Source: Streptomyces griseoaurantiacus | GTDB taxonomy: Bacteria; Actinomycetota; Actinomycetes; Streptomycetales; Streptomycetaceae | Length of the DNA: 64,000 nucleotides | Direction: 5' to 3' | Assembly: GCA_014656015.1 (NCBI GenBank) | Contig: BNBP01000027.1 | Coordinates: 1-64,000, forward strand | Shown: one piece after another, positions 7,988 through 15,479 of the stretch | Numbering within the stretch: the first letter of the stretch is position 1 | Layout: each line of letters opens with the position of its first letter | The notes under the pieces: model-generated | Told to the model about the DNA's origin: nothing | What the model saw: the letters and a program-made list of their open reading frames with translations, nothing else | Databases searched by the model: none | Program-made: the position numbers and the translations under genes

Positions 7988-9228
7988 GAAGTGCGGACCT
8001 CGACGAGCGCGGCGGCGGCGGCCGCGTTCCGGGCGGCCTCCGCGCCCGTCGCGCCGGTGGCGAGCACGTGGCCGAGGCGGTCCCAGGAACTGTTCAGTTC
8101 ACCGACCACCGTGCCCTGCCGGGCGGTGAGTTCGACCTCTCGGACGCCGTTCGACTCCCTGCTCGCGGTGAGCCCCGAGACGGCCCGCACCATGCCCGGC
8201 CGGGCGGTGAGGAAGCGGATCGCCGCGCCGGCGCGGGCGGGGCCGCGGACGGGCGGCGGACCCTCCCGGAGGACGGCGAGCAGGTCGGCCACGATCCGGC
8301 CGCCGTGGGCGAGGTCGATGAGGGTGTCGATGCTGTCGCCTGGCAGGCGGCCCGCGCACTCCACGAGGTGCGGCCGCGTCCCGTCGACGAGTATCCACTC
8401 GGCGTGCAGCACGCCGGAGGAGAAGCCGGTCGACTCCACCAGGCGGCGCATCAGCCGGGTGAGTTCGCCGGTGACCGGGGCCGGCAGTCCCGCCGGGACG
8501 ACGTGGCCGATCTCCACCGGGTAGGGGCCGGGGCGCAACTGCTTCCCGGTGACGTTGGTGAACAGCAGGTCCCCGCGGTGGACCAGGCACTCCACGCTGA
8601 CCTCGGGACCCGTCAGCCGTTCCTCGACGAGGAAGCGGCCGCTGCTGGTGCCGGGGGCACGCATCCGGGGTTCCTCGGCGGTGGTCGTGGCCTTCCACGC
8701 GGTGTCCGTGTCGTCCTCGGCGTCGAGCAGGAGGACGCCGAGGCTGGCCTGCCGGTCGACGGGTTTCAGCACGCAGCGACCGCCGAGTGCGGTCCGGAAG
8801 GCCTCGACCTCCGCCGCGCTGCCGGCCAGGCGCCAGCGTGGCTGGGGAAGCCCGGCGGAATCGGCGTGCGCGCGCAGCGCGGCCTTGTCGCGAAGGACCG
8901 CCGCGGCGGCCGGACCCGCGCCGGGCAAGCCCCACGCCCCGGCCAGCGCGGCCGCCGCGACCACGCCGTACTCGGTCGACGGCACGACGGCGCGGACATG
9001 TTCCGGCCGGGAGACCGCGCGCACGATTCCGGCCGGATTCCTTTCGTCCTGAACCGGTGCGTGGACCACGCCCGCGACGCACGGATGCTGTGCGCTCCGC
9101 CGGTGCACGTCACGCTGTGCGGCGACGTATTCGTCCTCCACGACCAGCACGGACGCGGGCGGTAAGAGGTCGTCGAGATCGGCCAGAAGGCCCTTGCTGA
9201 ACCCGCACAGAACATGCGTGGCGTCCAT
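7984..9228 (-). CDS. ATP-grasp ligase (first gene of the cluster)
   Basis: A 414-residue ATP-grasp enzyme resembling L-amino-acid ligases of the BacD/DdaF type. Motifs: VLRDKAALRAHADSAGL, GGRCVLKPVDRQASLGVLLL, FLVEERLTGPEVSVECLV, GVLHAEWILVDGTRPHLVEC and GRLPGD; the paired acidic/Asn-type metal site is thus partly altered (LVECAGR). A C-terminal small domain follows (IRFLTARPGMVR). The start chosen is ATG 9228, with GGGGGTG 6 bases upstream; the frame stays open 37 codons further without a better site. It heads the operon and overlaps the MFS gene. Dipeptide or amide formation is inferred from family; the substrate is unknown. Confidence 0.82.
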   Translation of the reverse strand: MDATHVLCGFSKGLLADLDDLLPPASVLVVEDEYVAAQRDVHRRSAQHPCVAGVVHAPVQDERNPAGIVRAVSRPEHVRAVVPSTEYGVVAAAALAGAWGLPGAGPAAAAVLRDKAALRAHADSAGLPQPRWRLAGSAAEVEAFRTALGGRCVLKPVDRQASLGVLLLDAEDDTDTAWKATTTAEEPRMRAPGTSSGRFLVEERLTGPEVSVECLVHRGDLLFTNVTGKQLRPGPYPVEIGHVVPAGLPAPVTGELTRLMRRLVESTGFSSGVLHAEWILVDGTRPHLVECAGRLPGDSIDTLIDLAHGGRIVADLLAVLREGPPPVRGPARAGAAIRFLTARPGMVRAVSGLTASRESNGVREVELTARQGTVVGELNSSWDRLGHVLATGATGAEAARNAAAAAALVEVRTS

Positions 9229-9429
9229 GGACGGCACCCCCGTGAAAATGGCGGAAATCAGTCGGTGAAAATCGAGGAAAACTGAGGAATGTTCATCTCT
9301 ATTTCCACTCGAGTTCACTTCTTGCTCATTTCCGAACACTGTAGCGAGCGCATCGCGTCCGTTCGGTAAAAAGCCGAGAAAACCCTGTCGTCCGGCTTCC
9401 GGCCCTGCGGCGTCGGCTTCGGCAGGACT
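9229..9429 (-). promoter_or_regulatory. AT-richer leader/promoter region of the ATP-grasp operon
   Basis: About 200 bases between the operon start and the TetR gene stop. Roughly 9240-9340 has visibly lower GC (runs such as tgaaaat, ggaaaac, ctatttcc) than the flanks, as expected of a promoter and possibly of acquired DNA. No clear -35/-10 pair, operator or riboswitch fold was recognised. Confidence 0.4.
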
Positions 9430-10050
9430 TCAGCGGGGGTTCTTCAGCAGGGCCTGGCGGGCCGTGTCGGCGAGCCAGGTCTGGGCGCGGGAGAAGCACC
9501 AGGAGCGTTCGCCGACGAGGGTCATCCAGGCGTGCGGGCCCAGGTGGAACCAGAGGATGTCGACGGCCTCCGGGTGGTCGACGCGCAGGGCGTCGAGGGC
9601 GGCGAGGCGGTCGGCCACATGGGTCAGGGCCTGGACGTAGCCGTCCGTCCCCCGGTCCAGGACGGCCTTGACTGCCGGCTCCCCCGGGGGGTCCCGGTAG
9701 AAGAGGCCGTGGACGAGTTCCCAGTGGCGTTCGTGGGCGAGCCGGGTGCCCTCGGCGGTCAGTTCGATCACGGCGCGCGGGTCGTCCGCGGCGTCGACCG
9801 CGGTGAGGGTGTCGGCCACGGCCGGGTCCTTGATGGCCGGTTCCAGCAGGGCCGCCAGGATGCCCGGCTTGGGGCCCACGCTGCTGTAGACGGTGGGGAC
9901 GGCCACGTTCGCCGCCCTCGCGATGTCCGCGAGGGTGACCCCGGCGTAGCCGCGGGCGAGGAAGAGCGTGTGCGCGCTGCTCAGGATGGCCTCGCGGGTG
10001 GCGGCTGCCGCGTCGGTGCGGCGGGGTGAGTGGTACGGCCGGGTGGTCAC
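9430..10050 (-). CDS. TetR-family transcriptional regulator
   Basis: A 206-residue TetR repressor. The N-terminal helix-turn-helix is clear: TREAILSSAHTLFLARGYAG, then VTLADIARAANVAVPTVYSSV. The C-terminal ligand domain is divergent. GTG at 10050 is taken as start: no ribosome-binding site precedes it, but a TACACT -10-like hexamer ends 6 bases upstream, so the mRNA may be leaderless. It diverges from the hemerythrin-like gene across a short AT-rich region with a GTGACGC / GCGTCAC inverted repeat, so it probably controls that pair and itself. Its stop faces the ATP-grasp operon promoter, and control of that operon is possible but less likely. Confidence 0.85.
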   Translation of the reverse strand: MTTRPYHSPRRTDAAAATREAILSSAHTLFLARGYAGVTLADIARAANVAVPTVYSSVGPKPGILAALLEPAIKDPAVADTLTAVDAADDPRAVIELTAEGTRLAHERHWELVHGLFYRDPPGEPAVKAVLDRGTDGYVQALTHVADRLAALDALRVDHPEAVDILWFHLGPHAWMTLVGERSWCFSRAQTWLADTARQALLKNPR

Positions 10051-10125
10051 CCGGGCAGTGTAAACCAGTGTGACGCAGAGTGAATATATTGACTTTAATT
10101 GCATCTAATGAATAGCGTCACGCCT
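10051..10125. promoter_or_regulatory. Divergent promoter/operator between TetR and hemerythrin-like genes
   Basis: An AT-rich stretch with GTGACGC (10070-10076) mirrored by GCGTCAC (10115-10121). For the minus strand, TTCACT-16-TACACT places transcription start at the TetR GTG. For the plus strand, TGACGC-17-TTTAAT (10094-10099) would start about two bases before the ATG at 10108, and a TTGACT also occurs at 10089-10094. The mirrored boxes are plausible TetR half-sites. Confidence 0.5.
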
Positions 10126-10776
10126 GTGAACTCATTAGCTTCCGAAGACCCCATCGCGGTCGTCGACACCCGACTCGTCCACGAGGTGCACCGCGTGGGC
10201 ACCTCTCTGCTCGCCGAGGCCGCGGCCGACCCCGCCGTACCGCCCGACGCCCTGGCCCGGCTCCGCGACTTCCTGGTCGCGAACGTGCGCCATCACCACG
10301 AGACCGAGGACGAGGAGCTGTGGCCGCTGCTCACGGCCGCGGCCCCCGAGGCCGCCTCCGCGCTCGACGCCCTCAGCGAGGAGCACCGGCGGCTGGACAA
10401 GGCGCTCGACGCACTGGCCGCCGTCGCCCTCGGTGACGAAGGCGGCGCCGGTGACGCACGGCTCGCCCTGCGGGAGGCCGCCGTCGAGGTCCGCGACGCG
10501 GTGCACGGCCACCTGGCCGCCGAGGAGCCGGTCCTCCTCCCCGCGCTGCGCGAGCGGATCACCGACGCGCAGTGGAAGGACTTCTCGCAGCGGGTGATCG
10601 CCACCACGCCGCCCGTGGCCGGGCACCTGATGATCGGGTTCCTCGACGAGGTGGGCACGCCCGCCGAGGTCGAGACGGTGCTCGCGGGCCTGCCGGAGCC
10701 GGTGCGACCCCTGCTCGACGGCATGCGGACGCAGGCCGCGGACGACCTGCGGACCCTGCGCGGGACCAGGCCGTGA
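10108..10776 (+). CDS. Hemerythrin HHE cation-binding domain protein
   Basis: A 222-residue helical protein of the hemerythrin-like family, which binds a di-iron centre in a four-helix bundle and senses or carries O2/NO or protects against oxidative damage. Metal-ligand patterns are LVHEVHRVG, NVRHHHETEDEELWPLL, LSEEHRRLDKAL and VHGHLAAEEPVLLPAL. ATG 10108 is used; no ribosome-binding site is seen, and a near-leaderless start, or an in-frame GTG at 10126, is possible. It overlaps the next gene by 4 bases (GTGA) and is divergent from a TetR regulator, likely its repressor. Confidence 0.85.
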   Translation: MNSVTPVNSLASEDPIAVVDTRLVHEVHRVGTSLLAEAAADPAVPPDALARLRDFLVANVRHHHETEDEELWPLLTAAAPEAASALDALSEEHRRLDKALDALAAVALGDEGGAGDARLALREAAVEVRDAVHGHLAAEEPVLLPALRERITDAQWKDFSQRVIATTPPVAGHLMIGFLDEVGTPAEVETVLAGLPEPVRPLLDGMRTQAADDLRTLRGTRP

Positions 10777-11750
10777 CGTCCGCCCCGCTCCGGTGGCCGG
10801 ACACGGCGGACGCCGTGATCAGGGGCGACCTCACCATCGCGGTCGCCTACGTCACCCCGGCCGGCGGAGCGGTGGTCACCAGCGTCTCGCCGGTGGGGCT
10901 CGGGGACCGGGAGGCGGGCCGGCTCGGCTTCACCACCTCGCTCGGTTTCCCGAGGAAGCTGGAGCGCATCCTGCGCGATCCGCACGTGGCCCTCGCCTAC
11001 CACACGCGGGACCACGGCTTCGCCACGGACGCCTCCCTCGTGCTCGCGCAGGGCAGCGCCTCGGTGGACCTGCGCCCCTCGCCGGAACGGCTGGCGGAGC
11101 TGGCGCGGGCGGGCGAGCGCTTCCTCGGGAAGACCCCGCGGGGGCCGGTCTGGAACTGGCTGCTGCGGGAGTACCACCAGGAGCGGGTCTTCGTCGACGT
11201 CGACGTGGAGCGGTTCACCGTCTGGCCCGACCTCGCGGCCCGCGGCGCGCCGACGGTCACCGGTGCCGCCCCGCCCGGGGCGCCCGCCGGGCAGGCCCCA
11301 CCGGCGAAGGGCACGGCCCCGCGCGTCGACGTCTCCGCGCTCGCACGGCGGATCCGGGGGCTGCCGCACCGGCTGCTGGCCTACCGGGGCGCGGACGGCC
11401 ACCCCGTCGTCGTCCCGGTGACGGTCACCGGGCACGACGCCGCCGGACTGCGTCTCGACGCGCCCGAGGGGCTGCTGCCGCCCGGCGGGCGGCGGGCCGG
11501 GTTCCTCGCCCACGCCTTCCGGCCGCAGTGCGTCGGGCTGGGCATGCGCACGCTCACCGGCTGGCTGACCGTCACCGAGGAGGGCGTCCGTTACGCCCCC
11601 CACACGTCCAAGGGCCTGGCCGCGCCGCCGTACAAGGGACTGCTGACGGTCTCGAACGGTCTGCTGGCCAAGTACGGCCTGTGGCGCGCCCGTCGGGACG
11701 GGACGGCCGCCCGTCTGCGGGGGCTCGCCGCGCGCGGCCCCGCGGAGTGA
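10773..11750 (+). CDS. Pyridoxamine-5'-phosphate-oxidase-like flavin split-barrel protein
   Basis: A 325-residue protein whose first 150 residues fit the FMN/F420-binding split-barrel family: DLTIAVAYVTPAGG, TSVSPVGLGDREAGRLGF and HVALAYHTRDHG. A second weaker barrel-like region, around HRLLAYRGADGHPVVVPVTV, suggests an internal duplication. The GTG at 10773 overlaps the stop of the hemerythrin-like gene, so the two are co-translated. A redox role with that partner is inferred; no catalytic residue set was identified. Confidence 0.65.
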   Translation: MTSAPLRWPDTADAVIRGDLTIAVAYVTPAGGAVVTSVSPVGLGDREAGRLGFTTSLGFPRKLERILRDPHVALAYHTRDHGFATDASLVLAQGSASVDLRPSPERLAELARAGERFLGKTPRGPVWNWLLREYHQERVFVDVDVERFTVWPDLAARGAPTVTGAAPPGAPAGQAPPAKGTAPRVDVSALARRIRGLPHRLLAYRGADGHPVVVPVTVTGHDAAGLRLDAPEGLLPPGGRRAGFLAHAFRPQCVGLGMRTLTGWLTVTEEGVRYAPHTSKGLAAPPYKGLLTVSNGLLAKYGLWRARRDGTAARLRGLAARGPAE

Positions 11751-11800
11751 ACCGGGGTCCCGGGGGTGTCGTTCCGGGCGCCTCCCGGGTTCCGTACCCC

Positions 11801-11970
11801 CGGAGGCCCGGAGGCCCGGAGGCCCGGAGGCCCGGAGGCCCGGAGGCCCGGAGGCCCGGAGGTCCGGAGGCGCGGAGGTCCGGAGGTCCGGAGGCGCGGA
11901 GGCGCGGAGGCGCGGAGGCGCGGAGGTCCGGCGGCCCGGCGGCCCGGGGGTCCGGCGGCCCGGAGGTCCG
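11801..11970. repeat. 9-bp minisatellite (GGAGGCCCG and variants)
   Basis: About 19 head-to-tail copies of a 9-base unit: GGAGGCCCG first, then GGAGGTCCG, GGAGGCGCG and GGCGGCCCG variants. It fills the gap between the flavin split-barrel gene and the DUF2252 gene. The unit is a multiple of three, so open frames run through it, but no start or ribosome-binding site places it in a gene. Confidence 0.9.
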
Positions 11971-12058
11971 GCGGCGCCCGGGCGGGTGGCACAGGAGCGG
12001 GTCCGCCGGCTGTACCGTCGCCGCGTCGATGTTCGTCGTGGTCGGGGAGGCGGTCGGG

Positions 12059-13549
12059 ATGACCGGTGGCGGTGCGGGTGCGGGTGCGGGGACGGCGGCG
12101 GTGGACGCCGGAGCGGAGGCGCGTCCGGCGGGCCAGGGCACCGGGGCGGTCCGGATCCCGCCGGTGGCCGGGTTCGCCGCGCGGTCCGCGCCGGGGTCCC
12201 GGAAGAGGCCGGAGTCCCCGAAGAAGGAGGGCAAGGCGCTGCGCGACCGGGTGCCGCGCGCGGCCCACGCCGTCCACGAGGCCGACGCCGGCCGGCCCGG
12301 CGCGGTGCGCGCCGTGGAGGAGTCGGGGCGCGGCCGGATACCCGAGCTGACCCCGATCCGGGTCGGCAGGATGGCGGCCTCGCCGTTCGCCTTCCTGCGC
12401 GGCTCGGCTGGCCTGATGGCCCACGACCTCGCCCGCACTCCCGCCACCGGCATCGGCGCCCAGATCTGCGGCGACGCCCACGCGGCCAACTTCGGTCTGT
12501 ACGGCGACGCGCGCGGCGGACTCGTCATCGACCTCAACGACTTCGACGAGACGGTCTTCGGCCCCTGGGAGTGGGATCTCAAGCGCCTCGTCACCTCGCT
12601 GGTGCTCGCCGGCCGCGAGGCCGGAGCCGACGAGGACGCCTGCGCCGCCGCCGCGCGGGACGCGGCGGGCGCCTACCGGCGCACCATGCGGCTGCTGGCG
12701 AAGATGCCGGCGCTGGACGCCTGGAACGCCATCGCCGACGAGGAGCTCGTCTCCCACACCGACGCGCACGACCTGCTCGGCACCCTGGAGCGGGTCGCGA
12801 AGAAGGCGCGGGCCAACACCAGCGGCCGGTTCGCCGCGAAGTCCACGGAGGACGACGGGAACGGCGGGCGCCGCTTCACCGAGGCGCCGCCGGTGCTGCG
12901 CCGGGTGCCCGACGCGGAGGCGGCGGCCGTGGCGGCCTCGCTGGAGCAGTACCTGGGCACCCTGCCGGAGGACCGGCTGCCGCTGCTCGCCCGGTACGCG
13001 GTGCACGACGTGGCCTTCCGCGTCGTCGGCACGGGCAGCGTGGGCACCCGCTCCTACGTCGTGCTGCTGCTCGACCACCGCGGTGAGCCGCTGGTGCTCC
13101 AGGTGAAGGAGGCGCGCCCCTCGGTGCTGCTGCCGCACCTGGCGGCGGCGGGCCACCCCGTGCCGGAGGTCGCGCACGAGGGACGCCGGGTGGTGCTCGG
13201 GCAGAAGCGGATGCAGGTGGTCAGCGACATGCTCCTGGGCTGGACGACGGTCGCGGGGCGGCCCTTCCAGGTGCGGCAGTTCCGCAACCGCAAGGGCAGC
13301 GTGGACCCCGCGCTGCTCGCCGGGGACCAGCTCGACGACTACGGGCGGATGACCGGCGCCCTGCTGGCCCGCGCGCACGCGCACAGCGCGGACCCGCGGC
13401 TGATCGCGGGCTACTGCGGCAAGAACGAGGAGCTGGACGAGGCCCTGTCCGCGTTCGCGGTCGCCTACGCGGACGGGGTGGAGCGGGACCACGCGGAGTT
13501 GGCGGCGGCGGTGCGGGCCGGCCGGATCCCGGCGGAGTCCGGGGTCTGA
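12059..13549 (+). CDS. DUF2252 protein (kinase-fold-like)
   Basis: A 496-residue member of DUF2252. Hallmarks: RVGRMAASPFAFLRGSA, ICGDAHAANFG (like the HGDxHxxN kinase loop of APH enzymes), LVIDLNDFDET (like the metal-binding Asp motif), and the later LVLQVKEARPSVL and VVLGQKRMQVVSD. Function is unknown for the family; phosphotransferase activity is inferred only from loop resemblance. ATG 12059 has GGGGAGG 8 bases upstream. The first 65 residues are Gly/Ala/Pro-rich and disordered. A much longer frame extends through the upstream minisatellite but shows no credible start. Confidence 0.85.
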   Translation: MTGGGAGAGAGTAAVDAGAEARPAGQGTGAVRIPPVAGFAARSAPGSRKRPESPKKEGKALRDRVPRAAHAVHEADAGRPGAVRAVEESGRGRIPELTPIRVGRMAASPFAFLRGSAGLMAHDLARTPATGIGAQICGDAHAANFGLYGDARGGLVIDLNDFDETVFGPWEWDLKRLVTSLVLAGREAGADEDACAAAARDAAGAYRRTMRLLAKMPALDAWNAIADEELVSHTDAHDLLGTLERVAKKARANTSGRFAAKSTEDDGNGGRRFTEAPPVLRRVPDAEAAAVAASLEQYLGTLPEDRLPLLARYAVHDVAFRVVGTGSVGTRSYVVLLLDHRGEPLVLQVKEARPSVLLPHLAAAGHPVPEVAHEGRRVVLGQKRMQVVSDMLLGWTTVAGRPFQVRQFRNRKGSVDPALLAGDQLDDYGRMTGALLARAHAHSADPRLIAGYCGKNEELDEALSAFAVAYADGVERDHAELAAAVRAGRIPAESGV

Positions 13550-14045
13550 GAACTCCGCCGCCCCTTGCGGGACGGGCGGGCCCGTGACCTGAGAGACGCC
13601 GCTTCCCGCGGAGCCCGGGACCTGAGGGGTGCCCCTTCCTGCGGGGCGGCGGGGTCCTGGGGCTGTGGGGCGTCGCCTTTCGCGGGGCGGGTGGGGCGGG
13701 TGGGCACGGTTCGGGGTCCGGGGTGCCGCCTCCCGCGGGGCGGGCGAGGCCCGGGGTCCGAGGCCACGGGCCCGCGGGGTGCCGCGGAGACCGGGGCCTG
13801 CGGGGTGCCCCTTCCTGCGGGGTGGGCGGTGTCCTGGGTCTGCGGGGCGTCGCCTTTCGCGGGACGGGGGGAGACCGGGGGCCGAGGCCGTGGGCGGGTG
13901 GGGGCCCGGGGCCCGCGGGGTGCCGCGGAGACCGGGGCCTGCGGGGTGTCGCCTCCTGCCGGGGCGGCCGCGGTCCGGGGCCCGGGGTCGCCGTCCGCGC
14001 GGGACGGGCGGCGGGGGCCGTGGGGGCGTGTCTTACGCTGGGTGG
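13550..14045. repeat. 496-bp intergenic block of degenerate GC-rich repeats
   Basis: No gene is supported. Two longer segments recur: one containing CGGGGTGCCGCGGAGACCGG (near 13775 and 13915) and one containing GCGGGGCGTCGCCTTTCGCG or a near match (near 13660 and 13845). GCGGGGTGCCCCTTCCTGCG also occurs twice (near 13622 and 13799). Arrangement is tandem but imperfect. Promoter sequences for the gene at 14046 must lie near the right end. Confidence 0.7.
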
Positions 14046-14879
14046 GTGACGACGCCCGAAGCCGAGCCCACCGCATCCGAACCGTCGGCGGACGGTTCGT
14101 CCGAACCGCGCCCGGAGGACCGGCTCGAGCGGGCCGTCAGGGCCGCGGAGAACGCGCTGATCGAGTACGAGATCGCCGTCGACACCTTCCGCATCGAGGT
14201 CGAGAACTTCTCCCGGCTGCACCACCAGAAGCTCGGCCCGATGTACACCCGCCTCGACGAACTCGACGCCGAGATCGCCGAGGCGAAGGCGGCCCGCACC
14301 GGTGACCCCGAGGACCGCCGCGCCGCCGAGGAGGCCCGCGCCCGGGTCATGCCCATGCCCGGCGTGGAGGAGCTCTTCCACGGCTGGATGGACGGGGAAG
14401 GCCTCTTCCCCGAGGCCGCCGCGATGCTCACCGACCAGCCCGTGCGGCCGCCCGAGCGGGTCCGCCCCAGCGAGGAGGCCCGCAGGCGGTACCGCGAACT
14501 GGCCCGACGGGCCCATCCCGACCTCGCCCAGGAGGAGGACGAGCGCAAGCGCCGCGAGGAGTTCCTCACCCGCGTCAACGCCGCGTACGCCCGCGGCGAC
14601 GAGGCCGCCCTGCGTGAACTCGCCGAGGAGTGGGCGGCCGGTCCGGCGCCCGCGGAGCGCGGACCGAGCCGCAGCGAGGAGCTGTACGCCCGGCTGGAGT
14701 GGCTCGCCCGGCGCAAGGAACTGCTCACGGTGGTCGCGCGCGAGCTGGAGGAGAGCGCGATCGGCTCGATGCTGAAGATCGCGCCCGACGACCCCGACCG
14801 TCTCCTGGACGAGGTCGCCGAGCAGCTCCTGGCCCAGGTGGCCGAGCGTGAGGCCGAGCTCGCCCGCTGGCGCGACTGA
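14046..14879 (+). CDS. J-domain-like protein, hypothetical
   Basis: A 277-residue acidic, highly helical protein starting GTG at 14046. Residues about 30-85 form a probable coiled coil (ENALIEYEIAVDTFRIEVEN, DELDAEIAEAKAA). Around residues 140-190, RRRYRELARRAHPDLAQEED followed by FLTRVNAAYARGD looks like a J domain with its HPD tripeptide, which in DnaJ proteins stimulates DnaK ATPase. The C-terminal third is another helical region. Which chaperone it serves is unknown. It stands alone between repeat-rich DNA and the rhodanese gene. Confidence 0.7.
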   Translation: MTTPEAEPTASEPSADGSSEPRPEDRLERAVRAAENALIEYEIAVDTFRIEVENFSRLHHQKLGPMYTRLDELDAEIAEAKAARTGDPEDRRAAEEARARVMPMPGVEELFHGWMDGEGLFPEAAAMLTDQPVRPPERVRPSEEARRRYRELARRAHPDLAQEEDERKRREEFLTRVNAAYARGDEAALRELAEEWAAGPAPAERGPSRSEELYARLEWLARRKELLTVVARELEESAIGSMLKIAPDDPDRLLDEVAEQLLAQVAEREAELARWRD

Positions 14880-14966
14880 CCCCGGCCGCCGGGACGGGCG
14901 CGGGGAGCGCCGCCCGCCCGTGGGGACGGCGCACGGCCCGGGGGCCGGTCCGGTAGCGTCGGGGCC

Positions 14967-15314
14967 ATGTCTTTCGGAGCTGGTGTACCCACGGTCCAGG
15001 TCGCGGACCTCAAGGACGAGGACTTCCTGCTGGACGTCCGCGAGGACGACGAGTGGCAGGCGGGGCACGCCGCTGGCGCGCTGCACATCCCCCTCAGCGA
15101 CTTCGTCGCCCGCTACGGCGAACTGACCGAGGCCGCGCCCCAGGACGGCCGGATCGCCGTGATCTGCCGCTCGGGCGGCCGCTCGGCCCAGGTCACCATG
15201 TACCTCGCGCAGCAGGGCGTGGACGCGGTGAACGTCGACGGCGGCATGCAGGCGTGGGCGGCGGGCGGCCGCCCGGTCGTGGACGCCAAGGGCGAGCCGG
15301 GCTTCGTGCTGTAG
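14967..15314 (+). CDS. Single-domain rhodanese-like protein
   Basis: A 115-residue rhodanese fold protein: DFLLDVREDDEWQAGHAAGA is the first CH2A region, and the active-site loop ICRSGGRS provides the catalytic Cys that carries a persulfide. HIPLSDF and VDGGMQAWAAGG complete the fold. Such proteins transfer sulfane sulfur to acceptors such as cyanide or thiols. It is cytoplasmic, with no signal peptide. ATG 14967 is the only sensible start. Confidence 0.93.
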   Translation: MSFGAGVPTVQVADLKDEDFLLDVREDDEWQAGHAAGALHIPLSDFVARYGELTEAAPQDGRIAVICRSGGRSAQVTMYLAQQGVDAVNVDGGMQAWAAGGRPVVDAKGEPGFVL

Positions 15315-15479
15315 GGGGCCGGCCACCTCCCGCGGCCGCTCCCGGCTCCGTCCGCGGTGACCGCCGTGTCCCCGGAGCTGTGCGGGACGGGTGGGGCTGA
15401 GTACCGTTCCGGTGCGAACGGGCGGGCGCCGGCGGCACCGGCGCCCGGCGGGATACGACTGCTGGGGAGACGGGGCGGA

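Noticed and set aside
11801..11970. CRISPR array
   Set aside because: Repeats are 9 bp head to tail with no spacers, and there are no cas genes.
10793..12058. Extension of the DUF2252 protein upstream through the 9-bp repeats to 918 residues
   Set aside because: The extension is a shadow of the flavin split-barrel gene plus translated repeats; a good ribosome-binding site and ATG exist at 12059.
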